The notes under the pieces are model-generated. The model searched no databases. It saw only the letters and a program-made list of their open reading frames with translations, and was not told the DNA's origin. A program made the position numbers and the translations under genes. From a virus, in IMG/VR virus record IMGVR_UViG_3300037882_000059, positions 1 to 25,215 of that record: a stretch of 25,215 nucleotides of DNA; one strand, 5' to 3'. Position 1 is the stretch's first letter. The number at the start of each line of letters is the position of its first letter. Below, in pieces: positions 1 through 6,535 of this stretch.

Positions 1-1
1 A

Positions 2-352
2 CGCAAAGCCTTGGACGAAGTGATGACGAAGCTGCGTATGCTGGTGCAAGAAACCAACATCGCTCTCATCTTGGTCAGCCACTTGAAGCGTCCGTCTGAC
101 AAGGGTCACGAAGAAGGTGCAGCTACATCGTTGGCTCAGCTTCGTGGGTCTGCTTCCATTGCACAGCTTAGTGACATGGTGTTGGGTCTTGAGCGTAACG
201 GTCAGGCTGAAGACTTGATTGAGCGCAACACTACACATGTGCGTGTACTCAAGAACAGATACTCAGGTATTACAGGACCAGCTTGCCACTTGCTCTACAA
301 CAAAGAGACAGGTAGAATGTTCCAGACCGAAGTAGAACAGGACGTGTTATGA
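2..352 (+). CDS. Replicative DNA helicase (T7 gp4/DnaB-like), C-terminal fragment
   Basis: The gene enters from the left window edge; the frame is open from base 2, so the start and most of the protein are missing. The visible ~116 residues match the end of the RecA-fold helicase domain of T7 gp4/DnaB-type replicative helicases: a beta strand ending in SHLKRP, a glycine/serine-rich loop (TSLAQLRGSASIAQLSD), then LERN and the RVLKNRYSG-TG segment that in this family carries the arginine finger and DNA-contacting motif H4. The protein would be the ring helicase unwinding the fork, 5'-3', ahead of the polymerase at 1798-3867. Whether a primase domain is fused upstream cannot be seen. It ends with an ATGA overlap into the next small gene, so they are probably translationally coupled. 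Confidence 0.9.
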   Translation, partial: RKALDEVMTKLRMLVQETNIALILVSHLKRPSDKGHEEGAATSLAQLRGSASIAQLSDMVLGLERNGQAEDLIERNTTHVRVLKNRYSGITGPACHLLYNKETGRMFQTEVEQDVL

Positions 353-522
353 AGACGATCAAGCTATTGGTTGAGTTGACTTACAACAACGACACCATGC
401 ATGGAGATGATCCAGATGGTATTGTTTGGTTCAATGATGAAATATTAGGCAATGATTTAATTCTTTGGTCTAATGAGTTAGGAGATGAGGTCGGCTTCAT
501 CAAGGTGTTGGAGATTCTATGA
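349..522 (+). CDS. Small acidic protein, unknown function (57 aa)
   Basis: A 57-residue reading frame starting MKTIKLLVEL. It overlaps the helicase stop by four bases (ATGA), has an AGGA ribosome-binding site about nine bases upstream, and itself ends in an ATGA overlap with the next gene. The two overlaps, strand and frame continuity argue that it is real although it is short. The protein is acidic (several NDE/GDD runs) with one possible beta-rich N-terminus and no recognisable domain. I do not recognise the family. Its place directly behind the helicase suggests it is made with the replication proteins. Confidence 0.65.
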   Translation: MKTIKLLVELTYNNDTMHGDDPDGIVWFNDEILGNDLILWSNELGDEVGFIKVLEIL

Positions 523-671
523 GCGAAGTAGAACAATATTGGGAGGCGATCAGAAAGAAGTGGTCGCACCCTTTACCAAGCTATCACCAGCTAGACCCAA
601 TGGAGCAGATGATGTTGGTGCAATCGATCAACATCTTGCTTCAGATATTAAACAATCACAACAGAGGTTGA
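519..671 (+). CDS. Small protein, unknown function (50 aa)
   Basis: Fifty residues beginning MSEVEQYWEA. The start ATG overlaps the previous stop (ATGA) and sits behind a GGAG ribosome-binding site; the stop is one base before the ATG of the next gene (673). Aromatic and charged residues at the N-terminus are followed by a probable amphipathic helix (MEQMMLVQSINILLQIL). A helical hairpin is the most that can be read from it. No family is recognised. It belongs to the same tightly packed transcription unit as the helicase. Confidence 0.6.
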   Translation: MSEVEQYWEAIRKKWSHPLPSYHQLDPMEQMMLVQSINILLQILNNHNRG

Positions 672-672
672 T

Positions 673-1146
673 ATGAAAGTATTTATCGGTGACTATACAG
701 AAGATGACACTCCACGTCAGATCGACATCACCATCGATCCCTATGACACATGGGGTATGGATCACACCTTGTCCCTACTCATTGTGCCAATGCTCAAGCA
801 GTTGAAGGCTACGAAGCATGGCTCTCCATGTGTTGATGACGAGTATGTACCAGAACATCTTCGCTCTACAGCAGCACCACCTAAAGAGAATGAGTGGGAT
901 GTTGACGACAACCATTTCAAACGATGGGACTATGTCCTTGATGAAATGATTTGGGCAATGGAACAGATCGTTGACTTTGGTGGTAACGATAAGTTCTATG
1001 ACCACTCTGAGGTCAATGAAGAATCTGACCTGATGGAGCAGATTGCACAGATCAAGTGTGACTATGTAGCATTGGATGCACACAACAAACGTATTGCCAA
1101 CGGCACTAAGCTGTTTGGTATTTTCTTTCAAAGCCTTTGGGACTAA
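673..1146 (+). CDS. Conserved phage protein of unknown function (157 aa)
   Basis: 157 residues with an AGAGGT ribosome-binding site directly upstream of the ATG. The sequence carries features I associate with a widely distributed phage hypothetical family: an ITIDPYDTWGMDHTLS block near residues 19-34, then a short IVPMLKQLK helix with HGSP and VDDEYVPEHLRS, and a Trp-rich NEWDVDDNHFKRWDYVLDEM stretch around residues 73-92, followed by a helical C-terminus. The conserved Asp, His and Trp residues suggest ligand or metal binding, but no function has been established to my knowledge. It is cytoplasmic, without signal peptide or membrane segment. It sits between helicase and polymerase genes. 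Confidence 0.85.
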   Translation: MKVFIGDYTEDDTPRQIDITIDPYDTWGMDHTLSLLIVPMLKQLKATKHGSPCVDDEYVPEHLRSTAAPPKENEWDVDDNHFKRWDYVLDEMIWAMEQIVDFGGNDKFYDHSEVNEESDLMEQIAQIKCDYVALDAHNKRIANGTKLFGIFFQSLWD

Positions 1147-1148
1147 CT

Positions 1149-1274
1149 ATGAAAACCTACAAAGAACTTGAGCGTGAAGCTTATATGGCGGGCAACACAG
1201 AACTGGCTAAGCTTTATGCTTTGCTTGATGACGCTGAGCAGGAGTTGCTTAGCCGTGAATATGGAGGTACGTAA
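1149..1274 (+). CDS. Small helical protein, unknown function (41 aa)
   Basis: A 41-residue frame starting MKTYKELERE two bases after the preceding stop. The whole chain looks like two amphipathic helices (YKELEREAYMAG, then TELAKLYALLDDAEQELLSR). No clear Shine-Dalgarno sequence precedes it, but its 3' end provides a strong GGAGG site for the next gene and its stop overlaps that gene's ATG (TAATG). It is kept because it fills the only gap between two supported genes and has the helical, charged composition of its neighbours. Family unknown. Confidence 0.5.
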   Translation: MKTYKELEREAYMAGNTELAKLYALLDDAEQELLSREYGGT

Positions 1275-1426
1275 TGAGTGACGGTGGTAAAGGGTCTACA
1301 CAACGACCACGTTCTGTAGCTAATGAGGAATGGGCCAGTCGATGGGATGCCATCTTCGGTAGGGACAAACAGGAACAACCAGAGGAACAACCTAATGACG
1401 AAGTGGCTGAACAACACCCTGATTGA
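1274..1426 (+). CDS. Small conserved phage protein, MSDGGKG type (50 aa)
   Basis: Fifty residues. The N-terminus MSDGGKGSTQRPRSV followed by a WASRWDAIFG segment matches a small protein I know from many phages (N-terminal GGKGxxxRPxSV, then an aromatic W/F..IFG patch); its function is unknown. It has one of the strongest ribosome-binding sites in the window (GGAGGT seven bases before the ATG). The C-terminal third is Gln/Glu-rich and probably unstructured. Its end overlaps the next gene (start 1395) by 32 bases. Confidence 0.75.
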   Translation: MSDGGKGSTQRPRSVANEEWASRWDAIFGRDKQEQPEEQPNDEVAEQHPD

Positions 1427-1862
1427 AGGTGACTATCTAAGTGTTTGCTTCACTGAGCAGGAGTACACAAAGACTTTGAAGTCTTTGAAAATACCAATTG
1501 CTGATTGGGATAGATGGTTGTCGCAAGATGCATTGGCAACAACACACTACTTCAACACACCGAAGGGTAGCAGAGTCACCGTTGTCTGTATTCCTGTTAA
1601 GCCTGAGACAGACGGTATTGATGTTGCAACATTGTTAGTACATGAAGCTGTCCATGTGGTGCAGGAATACTTTAGGTTTATCGGTGAAGACAACCCCGGT
1701 ATTGAGATTGAGGCATACGCTATACAGAATATCAGTGCTGCACTGATGAGGGCGTACCGTGATAAACTATTCCCGAAACCAAAGAAGGAAAAGAAAGATG
1801 GATTACATATGGGACATAGAGACATACAAGACAGCGTTCACGTTCTCAGCGATCAGTGCTGA
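1395..1862 (+). CDS. HEXXH-motif putative metallopeptidase-like protein (155 aa)
   Basis: 155 residues with start at the ATG after an AGAGGA site; a longer upstream start is possible but would overlap the previous gene much further. Residues 83-87 are HEAVH, the zinc-binding HEXXH signature, followed about 17-19 residues later by EIEAYAIQ, where a Glu (E104 or E106) could be the third zinc ligand. This arrangement is typical of a phage protein family often annotated as hypothetical. Upstream, residues 12-60 look beta-rich with a conserved-looking TTHYF. Peptidase activity is an inference from the motif; the chain is small for a gluzincin. The 3' end runs 65 bases into the polymerase gene in another frame. 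Confidence 0.75.
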   Translation: MTKWLNNTLIEGDYLSVCFTEQEYTKTLKSLKIPIADWDRWLSQDALATTHYFNTPKGSRVTVVCIPVKPETDGIDVATLLVHEAVHVVQEYFRFIGEDNPGIEIEAYAIQNISAALMRAYRDKLFPKPKKEKKDGLHMGHRDIQDSVHVLSDQC

Positions 1863-3867
1863 TGAGTCGCATGCTGTAGCCTTTGAATGTTCACAACGAA
1901 AAAACGAAGCTGAGAATCTATTCAGTTTCCTTGGAGAACTCAAGCGTAAGAAGCACAGGATGGTGGGGTACAACAACATAGGCTTTGATTATCCTGTGTT
2001 GCATGACCTCATCTCTGTGTCTGAGAAGGCACTCACTGTATCGGGCAAGGCTGTAGCTACACGGGTGTACAAGAAGGCACAATCAATCATCGGTAGCGAT
2101 GATAGGTTTGGTCACATCATCCATGACAAGTCACAGTATGTGCAGCAGATTGACCTGTACAAGATCATGCACTTCGATAACCCTGCACGGGCTACATCGT
2201 TGAAGGCGCTTGAATTCAACATGAAAGCTGACAGTATTGTTGACCTACCATACGATCCGCACTCTGACCTGACAGATGACCAGATAGATGTGTTGTTAAA
2301 ATACAACATGCACGATGTGAAGATGACGTTGTTGTTCTACAAAGAATGCCTGTCACAAATTACATTCCGTGAAGAGTTGTCTACCAAGTACAGCCGCAAC
2401 TTCCTCAACCACAACGACACCAAGATCGGCAAAGACTACTTCATCATGAAGCTTGAAGAGAACATGCCCGGTAGTTGCTATCGCATTGGTAAGAAGGGTG
2501 AGCGTCACATCAATCAAACTAAGCGTGAATCTATTCACATCAAAGACTGTCTGTTCAACTACTACGACTTCAAGCGTCCTGAGTTTCAGCTTGTGCTGGA
2601 GTGGTTTGCTGCACAGACATTGACCGAAACCAAAGGTGCATTGTCTGACATTGAAGAGCATGAGCTTGGTGACTTAGCTGCCTATGCTGAGATGGTGACA
2701 AAGCGTCAGAAGTGGTTCAACAAACCAAGCGATGATGTTATTGCCATGTTCAAAGAGAACCATCCACTTGGTTGGGTATCTGAAGAAGAGTTGAAGGCTA
2801 AGAAGAAGGGTGAGAAGCAGTACAGCTATTGGAAGAACTGGAAAGTTGCTACCAACTTGAACGTATCCATCAATGGCTTTCGTTTCGACTTCGGTACTGG
2901 TGGTATTCACGGGTCCATTGAGAGCGCCATCGTTAGTGAAGATGACAACTACATGATTGTCGATGCTGACGTTGCGTCCATGTATCCCAACATCGCCATT
3001 GCCAATCGTGTGTTCCCTGAGCATTTGTCTGAGAAGTTCTGTGACATCTACCAAGATGTGTATGAACAGCGTAAGAGCTACCCCAAGGGCAGCGCTGAGA
3101 ACGCCATGCTGAAGCTTGCATTGAACGGTGTGTACGGTGACAGCAACAACCGATACAGCCCCTTCTATGACCCTCAGTACACGATGGCAATCACCATCAA
3201 TGGTCAGCTTAGCCTGTGCCTGTTGGCTGAGAAGCTGATGGACATTGAAGGCTTGTCCATTGTGCAGGTCAACACTGACGGTATCACTGTGAAGATGCCA
3301 CGTAACAAGCATGATGAGTACAACAACATCTGTGACGCATGGCAGAGACAGGTTGGTCTACAGCTTGAGTATGCTTATTATTCAAAGATGATTATCCGTG
3401 ACGTGAACAACTATATCGCTGTGTATACAGACGGTAAGGTGAAGCGTAAGGGTGCGTATCAACACGAAGGACTTGGTTGGCATCAAGATCAGGGTGGACT
3501 TGTGATACCGAAAGCTGCTGAAGCTGCGATGCTTCAAGGTATCTCTCTTGACACATACATCAAGGGTCACAAGAACAAGTATGACTTCATGTTGCGGGTC
3601 AAGGTTCCACGTAGCAGCAAGCTTGTGATGGTGATGGGTGATGGCACTGAGGTGCAGCAACAGAACATGTGTAGATTCTATGCATGCGATGCTGGTGGTG
3701 AGTTGGTCAAGGTGATGCCTCCGCTTAAAGAAGAAGCTGAGCCTAGACGTATATCGATTGGTGAAGGCTACAACATGTGGACATGCAATGATGTCAATGA
3801 CTTCACATGGAAAGACCTTGATCATCAATACTACATTGACGCTGCTGCAAAGCTAGTGATACAATGA
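1798..3867 (+). CDS. DNA polymerase, family B, with 3'-5' exonuclease (689 aa)
   Basis: Replicative polymerase. The exonuclease domain has all three motifs: Exo I D6-I-E8, Exo II NNIGFD ending at D64, Exo III Y169-x3-D173. The polymerase domain has family B motif A D391-VASMYP-397, motif B K439-x3-N443-GVYG-447 and motif C. Motif C reads N492-T-D-G495 instead of the usual D-T-D-S, so the first Asp is replaced by Asn. Only about 42 residues separate motifs A and B, so the fingers region is unusually small, and 689 residues is short for a cellular family B enzyme. The start at 1798 follows a purine-rich AAGGAAAAG site; a start 13 codons earlier exists but lacks support. It overlaps the preceding HEXXH gene by 65 bases. 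It replicates the phage genome with the helicase and SSB-like neighbours. Family A is excluded by the motifs. Confidence 0.93.
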   Translation: MDYIWDIETYKTAFTFSAISADESHAVAFECSQRKNEAENLFSFLGELKRKKHRMVGYNNIGFDYPVLHDLISVSEKALTVSGKAVATRVYKKAQSIIGSDDRFGHIIHDKSQYVQQIDLYKIMHFDNPARATSLKALEFNMKADSIVDLPYDPHSDLTDDQIDVLLKYNMHDVKMTLLFYKECLSQITFREELSTKYSRNFLNHNDTKIGKDYFIMKLEENMPGSCYRIGKKGERHINQTKRESIHIKDCLFNYYDFKRPEFQLVLEWFAAQTLTETKGALSDIEEHELGDLAAYAEMVTKRQKWFNKPSDDVIAMFKENHPLGWVSEEELKAKKKGEKQYSYWKNWKVATNLNVSINGFRFDFGTGGIHGSIESAIVSEDDNYMIVDADVASMYPNIAIANRVFPEHLSEKFCDIYQDVYEQRKSYPKGSAENAMLKLALNGVYGDSNNRYSPFYDPQYTMAITINGQLSLCLLAEKLMDIEGLSIVQVNTDGITVKMPRNKHDEYNNICDAWQRQVGLQLEYAYYSKMIIRDVNNYIAVYTDGKVKRKGAYQHEGLGWHQDQGGLVIPKAAEAAMLQGISLDTYIKGHKNKYDFMLRVKVPRSSKLVMVMGDGTEVQQQNMCRFYACDAGGELVKVMPPLKEEAEPRRISIGEGYNMWTCNDVNDFTWKDLDHQYYIDAAAKLVIQ
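3836..3865 (+). promoter_or_regulatory. Sigma70-type promoter before the SSB-like gene
   Basis: TTGACG at 3836-3841 and TACAAT at 3860-3865 with an 18-base spacer and a TG at 3857-3858 (extended -10). Transcription would start near 3872, just after the polymerase stop codon (3867), and would give a ~55-base leader before the SSB-like gene. It resembles host RNA polymerase promoters, so this transcription unit could be read by the host enzyme. Confidence 0.6.
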
Positions 3868-3880
3868 CAATATGCAGGAA

Positions 3881-3905
3881 GCTGACCCCTGTTAAATTGG
3901 TCAGC
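3881..3905 (+). promoter_or_regulatory. Leader hairpin before the SSB-like gene
   Basis: Perfect 7-bp stem GCTGACC (3881-3887) / GGTCAGC (3899-3905) with an 11-base loop. It lies about ten bases after the predicted transcription start and ends nine bases before the Shine-Dalgarno AAAGGAA. No U-tract follows, so it is not an intrinsic terminator. It may protect the 5' end of the mRNA or be a site for translational control. Function is inference. Confidence 0.5.
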
Positions 3906-3926
3906 AACAAACCAAAGGAAACTCAA

Positions 3927-4337
3927 ATGAGTGATAAAGTTAAACTGAAGTGTGATATTTATTGGGCACAACTCAATCGTAAGAACGAGATGTCTGATGC
4001 ATATCAGGTGAATCTGTGCAACCTGTCTGATAAAGCAGTCGCTGCATTGGAAGACATGGGCATCTCTATTCAAGAGAATGCTGAGAAGAAGCCTGAGATG
4101 GGTAAGTACATCACATGCAAGTCTCAGAAGCCCATCAAGGCTTACGACAGTGATGGTGTTGAAATCATTGAAGACATTGGTAACGCAAGCAAAGCCGTGT
4201 GCATGATCGGTGCCTACTCTTGGACGTACAAGAACAAGAAGGGTGTTAGCCCATCGTTGGCTAAGCTGGTCATCACTGACTTGGTTGAGTACGCAAATGG
4301 TGGCAGCATCTCTGCTGAAGACGAAGACGTTCTCTAA
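3927..4337 (+). CDS. Single-stranded DNA-binding protein-like (136 aa)
   Basis: 136 residues from the ATG behind the AAAGGAA site (an upstream in-frame start exists but lies before the hairpin and has no site). The first 60 residues look like alternating beta strands with aromatics (IYWAQLNRKNEMSDAYQV), followed by LCNLSDKAVAALEDMGI, GKYITCKSQKPI and a conserved-looking KNKKGVSPSLAKLVITDL segment. The last residues (EDEDVL) form a short acidic tail, which in SSB proteins such as T7 gp2.5 recruits partner proteins. I therefore call it an SSB-type protein that coats single strands behind the helicase. The call rests on size, fold-like pattern, acidic tail and position between polymerase and exonuclease, not on a diagnostic motif. 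It has its own promoter and leader hairpin, consistent with high expression. Confidence 0.7.
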   Translation: MSDKVKLKCDIYWAQLNRKNEMSDAYQVNLCNLSDKAVAALEDMGISIQENAEKKPEMGKYITCKSQKPIKAYDSDGVEIIEDIGNASKAVCMIGAYSWTYKNKKGVSPSLAKLVITDLVEYANGGSISAEDEDVL

Positions 4338-5036
4338 ATGATAGCGCTTCTCGACTCGGACATCTATGCATACCGAGCCGCAGCAGCATGTGAGAATGAA
4401 GATGAGCTACAGGCTAAACGGTCTGTAGACTCTCTCATCATCAACACTCTCATGTGTGGTGTAGATAAGTGTGGCTATGTCGATCAATGGAAACTCTTCC
4501 TCACAGGTAAGGGTAACTTCAGAAACGACATAGCCATCACAGCCACCTACAAAGGTAACAGAGCAGACAAGGTGAAGCCTAAACATTTGGCAGCACTGCG
4601 TAGTCATCTGATGCAAGAGTGGAAGGCTGATATGTCTGAAGGTCAAGAAGCCGATGACTCCATTGCCATTGAAGCTACAACGCTTGGTGACAATGGGGTC
4701 ATTGTTTCGTTGGACAAAGACTTAGATCAGGTGGCTGGTTGGCATTACAACTTCGTCAAGAAGGAAGCCTACTACATCACTGAAGCTGAAGGTTTGCTCA
4801 GGCTGTACATGCAAATCTTGACAGGCGATACTGCCGACAACATCATAGGTCTTCGTGGCATTGGTAATGTCAAGGCTAAGAAGATGTTAGAAGATGCACT
4901 GGATGAAACAGAATTGTTTCAACGCTGTGTTGAAGCTTATGATGGCAACGAGGATAGGGTTGTTGAGAACGCCCATCTACTTTTTCTACGTAGACATGAA
5001 GGTCAAATATGGAAGCCACCCGTGCAAACAAATTGA
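4338..5036 (+). CDS. 5'-3' exonuclease (FEN/PIN-like, T7 gp6 type)
   Basis: 232 residues, starting on the base after the SSB-like stop. All signatures of the 5' nuclease family are visible: D6-x-D8 at the N-terminus, the acidic E104-A-D106-D107 cluster, SLDKDLDQ with D126 and D128, L-T-G-D164-T-A-D167-N, and the helix-three-turn-helix segment GLRGIGNVKAKK (171-182) that binds duplex DNA. Such enzymes use two metal ions to remove 5' ends or flaps, for primer removal, recombination or host DNA degradation. Its small size and single-domain form match phage exonucleases rather than the N-domain of Pol I. The C-terminus overlaps the next gene by 28 bases. Confidence 0.92.
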   Translation: MIALLDSDIYAYRAAAACENEDELQAKRSVDSLIINTLMCGVDKCGYVDQWKLFLTGKGNFRNDIAITATYKGNRADKVKPKHLAALRSHLMQEWKADMSEGQEADDSIAIEATTLGDNGVIVSLDKDLDQVAGWHYNFVKKEAYYITEAEGLLRLYMQILTGDTADNIIGLRGIGNVKAKKMLEDALDETELFQRCVEAYDGNEDRVVENAHLLFLRRHEGQIWKPPVQTN

Positions 5037-5350
5037 AACCAAACGATGTAGCTGTAGTGCTGCGCCCCTTCGTCAAGAAAGGTGAAGCTTGGGATGGAGA
5101 TTTTGAAGTGATGATTAGTGGTGTTGGTCCTGTCACCATGAGTGAAGAAGACTTCAGTAGTCTTGTTCATATTGGTATGGTCATTGCTGCCACTGTTCAA
5201 CTCATTGACGAAGACCCCGCTCTTGCTGATCGCTTTCTCGACAAGGTTAAATCGATGTACGATCAGTCTGCTCTTGATGAACTTGAGGATGTCAAGGATG
5301 CTGAGTTTGTGTTGTCTAAGTATACGAAGACGATTGGGGGTGTGCAGTGA
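5009..5350 (+). CDS. Conserved phage protein of unknown function (113 aa)
   Basis: 113 residues; AAGGT ribosome-binding site inside the end of the exonuclease gene. The N-terminal half (DVAVVLRPFVKKGEAWDGDFEV then SGVGPVTMSEEDFSSL) looks like a small beta sheet followed by a helix, and residues 58-70 are a hydrophobic helix (IGMVIAATVQLID). The C-terminal third is acidic and helical. I associate this pattern with a family of hypothetical proteins found beside phage exonucleases; no function is known to me. It ends in a GTGA overlap with the next gene, so coupling is likely. Confidence 0.75.
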   Translation: MEATRANKLKPNDVAVVLRPFVKKGEAWDGDFEVMISGVGPVTMSEEDFSSLVHIGMVIAATVQLIDEDPALADRFLDKVKSMYDQSALDELEDVKDAEFVLSKYTKTIGGVQ

Positions 5351-5808
5351 TTGATAAGAACTGTGAGAATTGTTTTTACGGAGAACACCCTGCCAGTGCT
5401 GAGCCTTGTGTTAGTTGCTGTGCAGACTCAATGGATGGTAAAGACATGTACACTAAGTGGGTAGCCATTGATGTGTTCAAGAACATTGACAACCACGGTG
5501 AAGCTATGGCTGAGCGAGTTACTGGTGTCAAGTATGACAACGACAAACCTCAATGGTCATTGCTGCCCTTCAAAGCTTTGAAAGAAGTTGTTGATGTGTT
5601 GACCTACGGCGCGAAGAAGTATGCACCAGACAACTGGAAGAAAGTGCCTAATGCTAGGCAGCGTTATATCGATGCAGGCTTTCGTCACCTCACCGCCTAT
5701 GCTTCTGGTGAAAAGCTAGATAGTGAAACAGGTAAGAGCCACCTCGCTCACGCCATTTGTTGCCTGCTATACTTGCTGGCTTTTGAAATAGGAGAAGATC
5801 GTGGCTAA
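5347..5808 (+). CDS. dATP/dGTP diphosphohydrolase-like protein (DUF5664 type)
   Basis: 153 residues from a GTG start (GTGA overlap with the previous stop, GGGGGT site upstream). An N-terminal zinc-ribbon-like cluster has C6, C9, C21 and C24. From residue 60 the chain matches the dATP/dGTP diphosphohydrolase N-terminal domain family: GVKYDNDKPQWSLLPF, ALKEVVDVLTYGAKKY, NWKKV, then RYIDAGFRHL with H114, the metal-binding pattern GEKLDSETGKSHLAH (E122, D125, E127, H132, H135) and a C-terminal helix. The inferred role is to hydrolyse purine dNTPs or related nucleotides and shape the phage dNTP pool. The substrate cannot be told from sequence, and no PurZ gene for Z-DNA is in this window. The fusion of a Cys cluster to this domain is common among phage members. 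Confidence 0.82.
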   Translation: MIDKNCENCFYGEHPASAEPCVSCCADSMDGKDMYTKWVAIDVFKNIDNHGEAMAERVTGVKYDNDKPQWSLLPFKALKEVVDVLTYGAKKYAPDNWKKVPNARQRYIDAGFRHLTAYASGEKLDSETGKSHLAHAICCLLYLLAFEIGEDRG

Positions 5809-5977
5809 GATTACACTAACCTTTGTAGCTGAAGTAGACAACTCAGAACTTGACAGCATCTATACACATGAGGACTTGCTCGTTGAAGACTTGAAAGAGC
5901 ATGTGATCTATGCGTTGTCTCGGTTGAATATTGAAGACGTGTGTTTCAGTAATGTAGATGTGGAAGGACTGACATGA
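5801..5977 (+). CDS. Small protein, unknown function (58 aa, GTG start)
   Basis: 58 residues from a GTG preceded by GGAGA at good spacing; it overlaps the preceding stop by eight bases and ends with ATGA overlapping the next gene. The sequence begins MAKITLTFVAEVD, then an acidic helical stretch (EDLLVEDLKEHVIYAL) and NIEDVCFSNVDVEG. A short strand-helix-strand fold seems likely. No family is recognised. Support is the clear ribosome-binding site and the two-sided overlaps. Confidence 0.65.
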   Translation: MAKITLTFVAEVDNSELDSIYTHEDLLVEDLKEHVIYALSRLNIEDVCFSNVDVEGLT

Positions 5978-6165
5978 AGCTAACAATTACAACAGCAGAG
6001 AACGGATTCGTTGTTGATGTTGAAGAACCTTCTGATAGTCACTACTACTTCGTTGCTCTTGATGTTGCTGATGTATGCGGCATCGTTGAGAATGTACTGA
6101 CTGATCCAGCCGATGTGTTGGACATGACCAACCTAGCCTTTGAAGCGGTGCCTAGTGACCGTTAA
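5974..6165 (+). CDS. Small acidic protein, unknown function (63 aa)
   Basis: 63 residues beginning MKLTITTAENGFVV, with GAAGGA ribosome-binding site and an ATGA overlap upstream. The pattern suggests a three-strand start (LTITTAENGFVVDVEE, HYYFVALDVADV) and a helical end. It is strongly acidic. I recognise no family. The end overlaps the HNH nuclease start. Confidence 0.65.
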   Translation: MKLTITTAENGFVVDVEEPSDSHYYFVALDVADVCGIVENVLTDPADVLDMTNLAFEAVPSDR

Positions 6166-6535
6166 AGAACGCAATGGTGGTGAGTGGACAGAGGCACGAT
6201 TCAGAAGCTTCGTGACCTCTGCCTTACGTGCTGCGTCAAGGCGTTGGCCTCCGAAGTACAAGGCTTTGAAGGAAGCCTTTGCTGGTAGGAAGGTGAATGC
6301 TAAGACGGGTAAGCAGGCTATGCATTACAACTGTGCTGAATGCAAACAACTCTTTGTTGCTGCTGATGTGCAGGTAGATCACATCAAGCCCGTTGTAGAC
6401 CCTAAGAAGGGCTTCACTACATGGGACAACTTCATTGAGCGTATGTTCTGTGAGATGGAGAATCTACAAGTGATGTGTAAGCCTTGTCATAAAATCAAAA
6501 CTGATCAAGAGAAACTTGAAAGGAAAAAGAAATGA
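6155..6535 (+). CDS. HNH endonuclease (126 aa)
   Basis: 126 residues from the GTG at 6155 (a TTG 15 bases upstream is less likely). Helical, basic N-terminus (residues 10-50) with SALRAASRRWPPKYKAL, then a C60-x2-C63 knuckle, the D75-H76-I catalytic strand (VQVDHIKPV), N103 in ENLQVMC and a second C108-x2-C111-H112 knuckle with KTDQE after it. This is the zinc-knuckle HNH beta-beta-alpha metal nuclease. The CxxC...DHI...NLQ...CxxCH order is the form common in phages, where such enzymes nick or cut DNA in replication, packaging or as homing nucleases. It is embedded in the operon with overlaps on both sides, which speaks against a recent free-standing homing insertion. Confidence 0.88.
   Translation: MTVKERNGGEWTEARFRSFVTSALRAASRRWPPKYKALKEAFAGRKVNAKTGKQAMHYNCAECKQLFVAADVQVDHIKPVVDPKKGFTTWDNFIERMFCEMENLQVMCKPCHKIKTDQEKLERKKK

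Noticed and set aside
1759-1797. Upstream starts for the polymerase and for several other genes (for example 1323, 3864, 11342, 12842, 13146)
   Set aside because: They precede the ribosome-binding site or run over neighbouring genes or the leader hairpins. The chosen starts have SD sequences or overlaps typical of this genome.
2674-3312. 212-codon open frame on the - strand inside the polymerase gene
   Set aside because: It is antisense to a region with conserved polymerase motifs; long antisense frames are common here because of codon bias.
1798-3867. Polymerase as family A (T7-like), expected beside a T7-type helicase
   Set aside because: Motifs A, B and C and the exonuclease order are of family B; no family A motif such as the O-helix RxxxKxxxFxxxYG is present.
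5347-5808. A complete 2-aminoadenine (Z-DNA) pathway
   Set aside because: Only nucleotide-hydrolase-like genes are seen; no PurZ-like adenylosuccinate synthetase homologue or DatZ-type HD protein is present in the window.
6155-6535. HNH gene as a recently inserted homing endonuclease
   Set aside because: It shares overlapping starts and stops with both neighbours and has similar codon use; no intron or split gene is visible.
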